64,000 nt of DNA from Streptomyces caniscabiei (GTDB taxonomy: Bacteria; Actinomycetota; Actinomycetes; Streptomycetales; Streptomycetaceae): NCBI RefSeq assembly GCF_014930365.1, contig NZ_JABXWI010000010.1:1-64000 (forward strand). Reading direction: 5' to 3'. Positions within the stretch are counted from its first letter, which is position 1. Every line of letters starts with the position of its first letter. Shown here piece after piece: positions 55,399 through 63,832 of this stretch. The position numbers and the translations under genes were made by a program. Under the pieces are notes generated by a model. It saw only the letters and a list, made by a program, of their open reading frames with translations, had not been told where the DNA came from and did not search any database.

Positions 55399-57465
55399 CT
55401 ACCAGTTGCCCTCGCCCGGCACCAGCCGTCCGGCCTTGCGGTACTCGCGCTCCGCGCCCTCCCGCAGGTCGGCGGTGGTGACGGGCCCGCCGCGTCCGGC
55501 GGCGGCGTAGGCGGCGGTGACGACCGCGCTGCGGATGGAACCGCCGGCCAGCTCGAAGTCACGGGCGACCGCCGTCGGATCCGTGTCGTCGGCGCGGGGC
55601 ACGGCCCCCAGGCTGTGCCGCCACAGGGCCAGCCGCTGCGCGGTGTCCGGGAACGGGAAGTCGACCACGAGATCCAGCCGCCGGGTGAACGCCTCGTCGA
55701 TGTTGGCCCGCAGATTCGTGGTCAGCAGGGCGATCCCGTCGAAGGACTCCAGCCGCTGGAGCAGATAGGCGCTCTCCATGTTGGCGTACTTGTCGTGCGC
55801 GTCCTTGACCTCCGAGCGCTTGCCGAACACCGCGTCCGCCTCGTCGAAGAGCAGCACGGCGTCGGTGCGGTCGGCCTCGGTGAAGATCCGCTCCAGGTTC
55901 TTCTCGGTCTCGCCCACGTACTTGTCGACCACCGAGGAGAGCTGCACGACATAGAGGTCCAGCCCGAGTTCGGCCGCCACGACCTCCGCCGACAGCGTCT
56001 TGCCGGTGCCCGACTCGCCCGCGAAGAGCCCGAGCACCCCCCGGCCCCGGCCGCCCCCGGCGCTCAGCCGCCAGTCACCGAGCACCCGGTCGCGGTGCCG
56101 GGCGCGCAGGGCGAGTTCCCGCAGCTGGGCGAGGGGCTTGTCGGGCAGCACGAGGTCGTCCCAGCCGACGTCGGGGCGGATCCGGCGGGCGTGCCGCTCC
56201 AGCCCGGAGGCGGACTGCAGACGCGCCGCGAGCCGCAGATGGGCCGCGGTCACCTCGGTGCCGTCGAACGCCGCGAGGTCCACGGCCGCCCGGGCCGCCC
56301 GCTCGATCCGGTCACCGCCGAGCCGGTACGGGGCGACCGTGGCCGCCAGGTCGAACCCGGGCCCGTCCGTCCCGGCGCCGAGCGCCGCCGCCCAGGCGTC
56401 CACCGCGCCCGTGGGCGGCCGGGGCACGTCGAGGACCAGCGGATCACGGTCGCACCACTGCGGGTCGTACGGCTGCGGCCCCGCGAACAGCACGGTCACG
56501 TCGGCCGCCGTCAACGCCCGGAACAGCGGCCCCGGTTTCTCCGGCAACGGCGTCACCACGACCGCGCACCCGCGCAGCCGGGCCTCGCGCAGCAGCCGGG
56601 GCAGCAGCGCGGACAGCTCGCCCTCGGCCGCCGGGGGCGTGAAGTGCAGCGCGTCCGTCCCGGCCAGTCGCAGGGCGGCTCCCGCGCGCAGCAGGCCGTC
56701 GCCCTCGCGGTGCTCCCGCAGATGCACGGTGACCGGAGCGGCGGCGAGCCGGGCGGCCAGCCGGGCCGTGAACCCGCCGTCCTCCCCGGACGAGGGCGCG
56801 CCAGGAGTTACCGCCGACGCCGATGCGGACGCGGACGGCGACGGCGACCCGAAGGGACGGGCATGGCCGACCAGCGCCGGGTCCAGCGTGTCGTCCCCGA
56901 GGAGATGCGCGACCAGCCGGTCCGGCACCCGCAACCCGCGTCCGAGGAAGGGGCGTTCGGGGTCCTCGACGGTCAGCAGTCCGAGCGCGCTCAGTGGTGC
57001 CGAGGGGCGGAACCGGGCCCGCGCCCGCGCCAGATGCACGGGCAGCCCGCACAGATCGAGCGCGAGCCCGACCGTGGCCCGACGCCTGCTCACGTCGTCG
57101 TTGAGATAGCCGTACAACTGCTCGTAGGAGCGGTCCAGATCGGGCGCCAGGGCGATGAGCAGGATCCGTGTGTCCAGCTCGGTCAGCCCCAGCCGCCCCG
57201 CGAGCGCCTCCAACGGATCGTCCGGGGCGGCCCTCCGGCCGGGGTCCGGGTCGTGCTCCGGGTCGGCGAAGACGGACGGGTGCGGGCGCGTGGACGGTTC
57301 CAGGAGGTGCCGTACGCCCTCCTCGGACAGGTAGAGGCCCCGCAGCGGATCGCTCGCCGTCGGATCACCGGCGCCGCGCTCCGCCACCAACTCGGCCACA
57401 CGTCCCCGCAGTCGGGCCAGCCGGATCAGGAGCCCCTCGGTGTCCGCGCCTACGTGCACGGTCAC
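55399..57465 (-). CDS. CIS-associated AAA+ ATPase (Afp15-type)
   Basis: 688-residue ATPase conserved in CIS loci. The N-terminal 400 residues are a family-specific region (with LGLTELDTRILLIALAPDLDRSYEQLYGYLNDDVSRRRAT). The C-terminal AAA+ domain has Walker A GLFAGESGTGKT (about 480), DLYVVQLSSVVDKYVGETEKNLERIF, Walker B VLLFDEADAVFGKRSEVKDAHDKYANMESAYLLQRLE, sensor LLTTNLRANIDEAF and the arginine finger in TRRLD. GTG at 57465 overlaps the previous stop by four bases (GTGA). Family knowledge: assembly or disassembly of sheath/tube. Confidence 0.94.
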   Translation of the reverse strand: MTVHVGADTEGLLIRLARLRGRVAELVAERGAGDPTASDPLRGLYLSEEGVRHLLEPSTRPHPSVFADPEHDPDPGRRAAPDDPLEALAGRLGLTELDTRILLIALAPDLDRSYEQLYGYLNDDVSRRRATVGLALDLCGLPVHLARARARFRPSAPLSALGLLTVEDPERPFLGRGLRVPDRLVAHLLGDDTLDPALVGHARPFGSPSPSASASASAVTPGAPSSGEDGGFTARLAARLAAAPVTVHLREHREGDGLLRAGAALRLAGTDALHFTPPAAEGELSALLPRLLREARLRGCAVVVTPLPEKPGPLFRALTAADVTVLFAGPQPYDPQWCDRDPLVLDVPRPPTGAVDAWAAALGAGTDGPGFDLAATVAPYRLGGDRIERAARAAVDLAAFDGTEVTAAHLRLAARLQSASGLERHARRIRPDVGWDDLVLPDKPLAQLRELALRARHRDRVLGDWRLSAGGGRGRGVLGLFAGESGTGKTLSAEVVAAELGLDLYVVQLSSVVDKYVGETEKNLERIFTEADRTDAVLLFDEADAVFGKRSEVKDAHDKYANMESAYLLQRLESFDGIALLTTNLRANIDEAFTRRLDLVVDFPFPDTAQRLALWRHSLGAVPRADDTDPTAVARDFELAGGSIRSAVVTAAYAAAGRGGPVTTADLREGAEREYRKAGRLVPGEGNW

Positions 57466-58118
57466 CGGCGCCGCTCCTCGGTGACCGGCGCCGACGCCAA
57501 CTGCCCCGGTCGGTGGGCGCGTTCCTCCGAGCCCTCCGGCGAGCCGTCGATGCCGCGCACCCGGATCGCCGCACCCTCGGTGACCGGGGGACCGGCGTCG
57601 TACTCGGGGAAGGCCGGGAACGGTGCGGTGACCACGAGGTCGAGGGACGGCTTCAGCTCGCCTCCCAACGCGGACCAGATCTCGGCGAGAGACCGCGACT
57701 CGGTGTGCAGCCCCGCCACCGACAGCGGCACGGACAGCCCCAGCGCGCCGAGCGCGGCCGGGAGTTCACCCGGCGGCAGCAGCTCGCGCGTCAGCAGGTT
57801 GGCGAGCACCGCCGAGAGCAGCCGGTGTTCGTCCTGGGGTTGCTTGGTCCAGGCCGTCACCAGGTACGACAGCCGGAACCAGCGGGGCGGCTGCCGGCGG
57901 CGTACGACGATGTCACGCTCGTCGCGGACCGGCATGTGGCCGCGCTGGCGGCGCGAGACGTCCTCACGGATGTCGTACAGATAGGTGTTGACGGCGGGCG
58001 CGTTGCGCCGGGCCGCCCAGTCGCGGGTCGGGGCCTCGAAGGAGACGTCGATGCCGGAGCCGGCCAGGGCACCACCGCCGATCAGTCCCTTGAGGACCTC
58101 GTCCACCTCGTGGATCAC
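57462..58118 (-). CDS. Pvc16/DUF4255 CIS terminator (cap) protein
   Basis: 218-residue protein with the Pvc16_N (DUF4255) plan: N-terminal IHEVDEVLKGLIGGGALAGSGIDVSFEAPTRDWAARRNAPAVNTYLYDIREDVSRRQ, then the LSYLVTAWTKQPQDEHRLLSAVLANLL block. It caps the end of the tube in related particles. GTG at 58118 has AGGAG eight bases upstream; longer frames to 58325 have no signal. First gene of the small leftward operon with the AAA+ ATPase. Confidence 0.94.
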   Translation of the reverse strand: MIHEVDEVLKGLIGGGALAGSGIDVSFEAPTRDWAARRNAPAVNTYLYDIREDVSRRQRGHMPVRDERDIVVRRRQPPRWFRLSYLVTAWTKQPQDEHRLLSAVLANLLTRELLPPGELPAALGALGLSVPLSVAGLHTESRSLAEIWSALGGELKPSLDLVVTAPFPAFPEYDAGPPVTEGAAIRVRGIDGSPEGSEERAHRPGQLASAPVTEERRR

Positions 58119-58138
58119 GGTCGTGCTCCTGCTGGTGT

Positions 58139-58207
58139 CGGATGTCTGTCCGCCGCCGTGTCGGACGTCTGCCCGCCGTCGTCCCGGACGTCTCTGCGCC
58201 GAATCCT
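58139..58207. repeat. Three 23-bp tandem repeats upstream of the Pvc16/AAA operon
   Basis: Units start at 58139, 58162 and 58185. Each begins CGGAYGTCT. The first two match at most positions of the 23 bp; the third mainly at the start. They lie 21 bases beyond the GTG of the Pvc16 gene, in its promoter zone. A 23-bp period equals about two helical turns, as for a phased operator. Confidence 0.65.
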
Positions 58208-58299
58208 GCCCCGCGCGGGCACCGCGCCCGTAGACGCGCCGGGGACGACCCGCGGGCACAGTGCGCTGCCCAAGTGGGCGGGTGCGGCTGCCCGTTCGA

Positions 58300-59001
58300 T
58301 CAGATGTAGCCTTCACGGAGGGCATAGGCCACCGCGTGCGCCCGGTTGCGGAGATGCAGTCGGGTGGTGAGTCCGTGCATCACGTTCTTGACGGTGCGTT
58401 CGGAGTAGGAGAGCTTGCTCGCGATCTCGCCGGTGTCCATTCCCTCGGCCACCAGCCGCAGGACGTCGATCTCCCTCGGTACCAGGCCGGACAGCGGCGC
58501 CCCGGTGCGCCCGGCGACCGAACGCTGCAACGTCCCCACCTGGTTGATCAGCCGGCCGAGCAGATCCGCGGGCAGGTCACCGTCGCCGCGCGAGGCCGCG
58601 AGCACCGCCTGCGCCAGCCGGTGCGCGGTCGCCTCGTGGCGCCACACGATGGCTCCGACCCCGCACTCGATGACGTCGAGCAGCTCCGTCTCGCGGATCA
58701 TGCTCACCACCAGCACGGCCCGCGCCCCCTCGCTGCGCACCAGCCGGCGCAGCACGGAGAGCAGTGACTCGTCCGGGGTGTCACCGACGAGCACCGCCAC
58801 GGTGCCCGGCCGTACCTCGGCGTCGTCCGTGAGGTCGATCACCGGGTGCCCCCGCAGCTGGCTGAGCACGCCGGCGCGGGAGAGGGGGTCGGGGGTGTGG
58901 ACCACGACCGGGATGCGGCGCCGGGTCTCCTGGGGCTCCGACGCGGCGGTCGCCGCGGCGGTGGCCGTCGCCGTGTCCGTGGTGCGAAATGTGCTGCGCA
59001 A
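58300..59001 (-). CDS. LuxR-type (response-regulator-like) transcription factor
   Basis: 233-residue regulator. The N-terminus has an Ala/Thr-rich stretch (about 1-30) and then a receiver-like domain (PVVVHTPDPLSRAGVLSQL, about 35-155) that lacks the usual acidic pocket pattern. The C-terminal LuxR HTH is clear: SGLVPREIDVLRLVAEGMDTGEIASKLSYSERTVKNVMHGLTTRL. TTG at 59001 is chosen because GGGAG sits six bases upstream. A GTG upstream and longer frames to 59154 are weaker. It is divergent from the LAL regulator; the 283 bases between hold a phased repeat array. Confidence 0.82.
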   Translation of the reverse strand: MRSTFRTTDTATATAAATAASEPQETRRRIPVVVHTPDPLSRAGVLSQLRGHPVIDLTDDAEVRPGTVAVLVGDTPDESLLSVLRRLVRSEGARAVLVVSMIRETELLDVIECGVGAIVWRHEATAHRLAQAVLAASRGDGDLPADLLGRLINQVGTLQRSVAGRTGAPLSGLVPREIDVLRLVAEGMDTGEIASKLSYSERTVKNVMHGLTTRLHLRNRAHAVAYALREGYI

Positions 59002-59284
59002 CCGTTTCTCCCGTATGCACGAAAACGCCACTCCTGTGAGGGGAGTGGCCGATGGGCTCGATTCACACTTCTGTGTGACGCGTGCGCTGCGCAATCGTGG
59101 AGGACCACGAGACACACCACGAGATCCCCGGGGACCTGACCACGGGACCACCACGGGACGACCGTGGCACTCGCCACGGGATCGGCCACGGCGTTTTCAC
59201 GCCGACCGGCCGCGAACGGTGCACCTCGACGGGCCCTGCCCCGTCTACGGAAGCGGAAAACGACCTTCCACGAAGGAGACAGCG
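59002..59284. promoter_or_regulatory. Divergent control region of the two CIS-linked regulators
   Basis: It holds, from left: an 8-bp hairpin in the LuxR leader (GCCACTCC 59027-59034 with GGAGTGGC 59042-59049), a perfect dyad TCACACttctGTGTGA (59063-59078), and six direct repeats CCACG(G/A)GA at 59105, 59117, 59140, 59151, 59174 and 59186 (the last CCACGGCG). Spacings are 12, 23, 11, 23 and 12 bases. AAGGAG before 59285 is the LAL ribosome site. Confidence 0.7.
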
Positions 59285-62200
59285 ATGTGCCCGCCGGAAC
59301 CGCTTCTCGAACGCCGTGAGGCCATGGAGCTGCTGACCGCGGAGGCAGCCCGTGCCCGGACCGGCTCGGGCCGCCTGGTGCTGCTCCGGGGCGCCACCGG
59401 CACCGGCCGCACCGCGCTCCTGGAGTGGGCGGCCGACCACGCGGCGGCGAACGGCATGCGGGTCCTGCGGGCCCGCTGCTCGCCCGAGCACACCTCCGTA
59501 CCGTTCGACACGGTATTCCAACTCCTTTCCCACGGAACGGAGTTCGACCAGATCGCCGGGGAGGCGCCGGACCCGCCGGGCACCCCGCCGCACCGGGGCA
59601 GGCCCGCCCGGCTGTGGCGCCTGCTGCGTTCCTACGCGGCCGAGTCCCCCCTCCTCGTCGCCGTGGACGACGCGCACGCCGCCGACCCCGCCTCCCGCCG
59701 CTGGCTCGTCGAGGCCGTCCGCCGCATCGACCGGCTGCCGGTCCTCCTGGTGGTCACCGAGCGCGGCCAGTACGACATCGACCCCCCGGCGGACGGTCTC
59801 GCGCACGCCCTCTCGCCTGCCCTCGTGCACACCCGCACCCTTGCCCCGCTGAGCGCGGACGCGGCCGCGCGCCTGGTCCGTACCGTCCACGCCGGTGCCC
59901 CGCCGGAAGGGATCGACGCCTGCTTACGCGCGGGCGCGGGCAACCCGCTGTTGCTGCGCGCCCTGCTGTCCGACCTCCGTACCACGCACCCCGGGGCCCT
60001 CCCGGCTGCCCTTCCGGACACCTGCGCGGCGCTCTACCCGGGCACCTACGCCGCCGCGGTGTCCTGGTGGCTGGACAGCGCCGGCCCGGCGACCGTCGAG
60101 GTCGCCCGCGCCCTCGCCGCCCTCGACGACGCGAACGCTCCCGCGCAGGGTGACGCGGCCACCCCCGCACCGGCCGACGCGCACGGCTTCGCGCAGGCCG
60201 ACGCGCACGCTCCCGCCCCGGTCCACCCGGGCACCTCCGTACCGGCCGACGGGCACGCCCCCGTACGGGGTGACGCGCACACGTCCGTACCGATCGACGC
60301 CGACCTGCTCGCCCGCACGGCCGGTGTCGACCCCGCCCGCGTCCCCGGCTGGCTCACCGCGATGACCGGCCTCGGTCTGCTGCGCCCCGACGCCGAGGGC
60401 CGGCCGCGCTACGCCCACCCGCTGCTGCGGGACGCCGTGCTCGGCGGCTGGGCCGGCGCCGACCGGCAGACCGCCCACCGCCGGGCCGCCGAGGCGCTGC
60501 TGCACCGCGGCGACAGCGCCACCGCCGTCGCCGCCCAACTGCTGCGCTGCGGCCCCGTGGGCGAGGCGTGGGCGACCGGCGCCCTGCTCGACGCCGCCGA
60601 GCTCGCCGTCCGCGACGACCGCGACGACGACGCCCTCGCCCTGCTGCGCCGCGCCCTCGACGAACCGATGCCGGCCGCCCGCCGCACCGCGGTCCTCACC
60701 GAACTGGGCTCCCTGGAGTACGCCACCGTACGGTCCGGCGCGGGCATCCCCCGGCTGGTCGAGGCGATGCGCCGGCCGGGCCCGCCCCGCGAGCGCGTCC
60801 AGGCGGCGGTCGCCCTCGGCACGGCCCTGGCGCGGCGCGGCGAGGCCCGCGCCGCCGTCGACGTGCTGCGGGGGCTGCACGACGAGCACCTGACGGACCA
60901 TCCGGACCTGATCCGCACGGTCCGCACCGCCTCGGCGCTGCTCTCCGACCACGACCAGGGCGTACGACAGGAGGTCTACCGCCGGCTGCGCGAAGCCGCC
61001 GAGGAGACCCCCCACCTGGTCGGCACCGCCGGGCAGGCCCTCCTGGTGCGCTACGAGGCCACCGCAGGTCTCACCTCGGCGGCAACCGCGATGGACCGCA
61101 TCCGCGCCCTGCTCGCCCAGCCCGTCGACCCGACGGACGAGGTGTTCCTGCTGGGCACGGCCGCCGCGGTCGCCCAGTGGGCCGACCAGCTCGACGAGGC
61201 CGAACGGCTGGTCCACCGCGGGCTCGGCGGCCGGCGGATCTCCCTGCTGCACCCGATGCACCTGGCCCTGCGCAACGTCCGCGTCGACATCATCGCGGCG
61301 CGTGGCGCCCACGAGGACGTCCTCGCCGACCCCGAGGTCGCGCGCGCGGTCGCCGGCCGCCCCGAGTCCGCCAACGCGCTGGCCCACGCGGTCGTCGCCC
61401 TGGTGGAGACCGACCGCACCGACGAGGCCGCGCGTCTCGCCGACGCGTTCGACCTCCAGAACGCCCACGACTCCTGGGAGTTGAACCGCTTCCTCTACGC
61501 GCGCGGCGTCCTGCGCGCCGCCACCGGCGACCAGGCGGCGGCCCTCGACGACTTCCTGGAGTGCGGCCGGCGTCAGTCGGCGCGGGACGTGGCGAGCCCC
61601 GTCGTGACCCCCTGGCGCACCGCCGCCGCCGAGTGTCACCTCGCTCTCGGCCGCCCCCACGAGGCCCTCGCCCTGGCCGAACAGGAACTCTCCCTGGCCA
61701 CCGTCTGGAACACCCCCCGGGTCGTCGGCCGCGCCCTCACCACGCTGGCCACGGCCACCCGCGGCCGCCGAGGCCTCCACCTGGCCGACCGCGCGGTCCA
61801 CCTCCTGCGCCACGGCGTCGACGCCGACTCCCGCGACGTGTCCGGGGCCCTGGGGGAGGCCGGGCCCACGGCGGCGGCGGCGATACGAGCGGCCTCGACC
61901 GCGACGGCGGCGCGGGGTGCGGCGGCAACGAAGGGAGCGCTCTCCCTCTGGAGTGCCACGGCGTCGGCCGGCGCGCCCGTGAGGGTGACGGCGATGCGGG
62001 GCTGGGCCCTGGGCGGGGGCCCGGCGCTGGCCGTGGGCACCTGGCCGGCGGGCGGAGCGCCCACGCTCTGGTCGATCGACGGCGGGGCGGCGGCGGGCAC
62101 CCGTCGGGGGACGACGGGGGCGGGTGGTGCGCCGGTCGAGGTCGAGCTGATACCGGCGCTTCTGGCGCAGGGGCGGCAGCTCGCCGCCGCCGGGGAGCGG

Positions 62201-62530
62201 GCGCGGGCCCGGGACGCCTTCCGGGAGGCGGCCGAACGCGCCGAACGACTGGGCGCGCACCGCCTGCGCGCGATCGCGGAGTCGGCGCTGCGCGAGGGTG
62301 GCGCCCGCCGTACCGCTACCGCGCTCACCGGGCCCGCCGCGCTGACCGCCGGGGAACGCCGTATCGCCGAACTCGCCGCCCAGAACCGCACGAACACGGA
62401 GATAGGACAGCTCCTCCACCTGGCGCGCCGCACCGTCGAGACCCATCTGACCAGCACCTACCGCAAGCTCGGCATCCGACGCAGATCCGAACTCGGCGCG
62501 GCGCTGGCGAACTCGGGGGAGACCCCCTGA
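59285..62530 (+). CDS. LAL-type large LuxR regulator with TTA codon
   Basis: 1081-residue regulator of the LAL (MalT-like) group. The N-terminal ATPase domain has a Walker A GATGTGRT (about 36-43) in which the usual Lys is Arg, and a Walker B-like PLLVAVDDAHAADPASR. The central 700 residues are TPR-like helical repeats, with a low-complexity Asp-Ala-His insert at about 284-330. The C-terminal HTH is LTAGERRIAELAAQNRTNTEIGQLL...RTVETHLTSTYRKLGIRRRSEL. ATG at 59285 has AAGGAG nearby; the longer open frame upstream crosses the divergent promoter and is rejected. Codon 214 is TTA, so expression should need bldA tRNA. A TTA-containing LAL regulator also sits next to the S. coelicolor CIS locus. 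I infer control of CIS genes. Confidence 0.92.
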   Translation: MCPPEPLLERREAMELLTAEAARARTGSGRLVLLRGATGTGRTALLEWAADHAAANGMRVLRARCSPEHTSVPFDTVFQLLSHGTEFDQIAGEAPDPPGTPPHRGRPARLWRLLRSYAAESPLLVAVDDAHAADPASRRWLVEAVRRIDRLPVLLVVTERGQYDIDPPADGLAHALSPALVHTRTLAPLSADAAARLVRTVHAGAPPEGIDACLRAGAGNPLLLRALLSDLRTTHPGALPAALPDTCAALYPGTYAAAVSWWLDSAGPATVEVARALAALDDANAPAQGDAATPAPADAHGFAQADAHAPAPVHPGTSVPADGHAPVRGDAHTSVPIDADLLARTAGVDPARVPGWLTAMTGLGLLRPDAEGRPRYAHPLLRDAVLGGWAGADRQTAHRRAAEALLHRGDSATAVAAQLLRCGPVGEAWATGALLDAAELAVRDDRDDDALALLRRALDEPMPAARRTAVLTELGSLEYATVRSGAGIPRLVEAMRRPGPPRERVQAAVALGTALARRGEARAAVDVLRGLHDEHLTDHPDLIRTVRTASALLSDHDQGVRQEVYRRLREAAEETPHLVGTAGQALLVRYEATAGLTSAATAMDRIRALLAQPVDPTDEVFLLGTAAAVAQWADQLDEAERLVHRGLGGRRISLLHPMHLALRNVRVDIIAARGAHEDVLADPEVARAVAGRPESANALAHAVVALVETDRTDEAARLADAFDLQNAHDSWELNRFLYARGVLRAATGDQAAALDDFLECGRRQSARDVASPVVTPWRTAAAECHLALGRPHEALALAEQELSLATVWNTPRVVGRALTTLATATRGRRGLHLADRAVHLLRHGVDADSRDVSGALGEAGPTAAAAIRAASTATAARGAAATKGALSLWSATASAGAPVRVTAMRGWALGGGPALAVGTWPAGGAPTLWSIDGGAAAGTRRGTTGAGGAPVEVELIPALLAQGRQLAAAGERARARDAFREAAERAERLGAHRLRAIAESALREGGARRTATALTGPAALTAGERRIAELAAQNRTNTEIGQLLHLARRTVETHLTSTYRKLGIRRRSELGAALANSGETP
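59924..59926 (+). promoter_or_regulatory. TTA (bldA-dependent) codon in the LAL regulator
   Basis: In-frame TTA at codon 214 (GCC TGC TTA CGC). It and the one at 26920-26922 are the only in-frame TTA codons I found in the genes of this window. Confidence 0.9.
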
Positions 62531-62581
62531 CCCACCCGAGACGGCGCGTCCGCCCTTCGTGCCGAAATCCGCAGAGCACCC

Positions 62582-63019
62582 ATGAGCAGCCCTCCGCGCC
62601 TGGAGGACTGGCCGGCGGCCCGCAGACCCCTCGTGCTGGGGCTGCTCCGCATCGCCCTCGGCCTGCTGTTCGCCGGCGAGGGCACGGCCACGGTCTTCGG
62701 CGTCCTGGACCGCAAGACGAGCCCGGTCGGCGACCGGCCCTTCTGGTACGCCGGAGTCATCGAGCTGACCTGCGGCGTTCTGATCCTCCTCGGCGTGGCG
62801 ACGCGCGGTGCCGCGTTCCTCAGCTCGGGCATCATGGCCTTCGCGTACTTCACGGAACACCAGAAGGACGGCCTCTTCCCCCTCCAGAACGGCGGTCTCG
62901 CCCCCGTCCTCTTCTGCTGGGGCTTCCTCCTGCTGGTCTTCGCCGGCCCGGGCGCCCTGGCCCTGTCGGGCCTCACCGGCCGTGCGGCCGGCACCCGCCC
63001 CGTACGTGGAACCACGTAA
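62582..63019 (+). CDS. DoxX-like integral membrane protein
   Basis: 145-residue protein with four predicted helices (LVLGLLRIALGLLFAGEGTATV, VIELTCGVLILLGVATRGAAFL, GIMAFAYF, APVLFCWGFLLLVFAGPGALAL) and the EGTATVFG turn. The size and helix pattern match the DoxX/SURF4-like family, which is linked to thiol or redox stress in actinobacteria. ATG at 62582 is 51 bases after the LAL stop codon, so co-transcription is possible. Confidence 0.85.
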   Translation: MSSPPRLEDWPAARRPLVLGLLRIALGLLFAGEGTATVFGVLDRKTSPVGDRPFWYAGVIELTCGVLILLGVATRGAAFLSSGIMAFAYFTEHQKDGLFPLQNGGLAPVLFCWGFLLLVFAGPGALALSGLTGRAAGTRPVRGTT

Positions 63020-63124
63020 CCCGCCACGCACCTTCGCCGCGCGGGCGCGCGGGCCCGCGAACGGGGCCCGCGACCGTGGCATCGTGCGGGGCACCGCCGC
63101 TGCCGTCGCCCGAGGAGGCACCCG

Positions 63125-63832
63125 ATGGGCGCCCGTTCGTTCATGCTCGCCACCCGGACACCGATGTCGCGCGACGGCTTCGACGCATGGCTGCGCACCC
63201 CCCTGCCGGACCTCGCCGTCATCGACAACCCGTCGGCGATGTACACGGGATGGGCCCTCGACGGCGCCGACCCGGACTGGGACCTGACGGGACTCGCCGC
63301 CGGCTCCCCGCAGGCGGCGGCCGCGATCCGCGCCGACCGGACCCGGACCCCCCTGGACCTGCTCGCCCCCCGCGCCCACGGCTACAACCTGATCCGCCAC
63401 CGGGACGAGGCCCTGGAGGTGTATCTGTACGACTACCACGGCGAGGCGAGCGGCACGCAGACCACCCTGCTGATGCTGGCGGGCGCGGGCCGCTTCGCCC
63501 ACCCCGGCACCGAGACACCGGTCCTGTACTGGGGCGGCGACGTTCACCCCGGCCTGCCCATGCCCGGCGACGAGCCCCTCGCGGTCCTGCTCGTGGGCGA
63601 CACCCGGGCGCGCTTCGTCGGCACCTACCCGCTCGACACCCTGATCACGGCCCTGACGCCGGTCGAGTCCGACTTCCTCACGGCGACCGCCGAGGAGAAC
63701 CCCACCCAAGACTCCCTCGACCTGTTGCTCGACCCCGCCCTGCGCGCCTGGCCGACCCCGACCCCGACCGGGCCGACCGAACACCCCTGCCGGCCTCTCC
63801 TGCCCGCGTCAGAGCCCCCCACCTGTCCGTGA
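63125..63832 (+). CDS. Unknown soluble protein (235 aa)
   Basis: A predicted cytoplasmic protein not assigned to a family. ATG at 63125 has GGAGG (about 63113-63117) at a good distance. The body is mixed alpha/beta with segments EVYLYDYHGEASGTQTTLLMLAGAGRF and PVLYWGGDVHPGLPMPGDEPLAVLLV. The last 30 residues are Pro/Thr-rich. It is convergent with the regulator gene at the window end and overlaps its stop region by 24 bases. Confidence 0.7.
   Translation: MGARSFMLATRTPMSRDGFDAWLRTPLPDLAVIDNPSAMYTGWALDGADPDWDLTGLAAGSPQAAAAIRADRTRTPLDLLAPRAHGYNLIRHRDEALEVYLYDYHGEASGTQTTLLMLAGAGRFAHPGTETPVLYWGGDVHPGLPMPGDEPLAVLLVGDTRARFVGTYPLDTLITALTPVESDFLTATAEENPTQDSLDLLLDPALRAWPTPTPTGPTEHPCRPLLPASEPPTCP

Noticed and set aside
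58415..59284. Upstream extension of the LAL regulator frame
   Set aside because: It runs antisense through the LuxR gene and across the divergent promoter. A clear ribosome site marks 59285.
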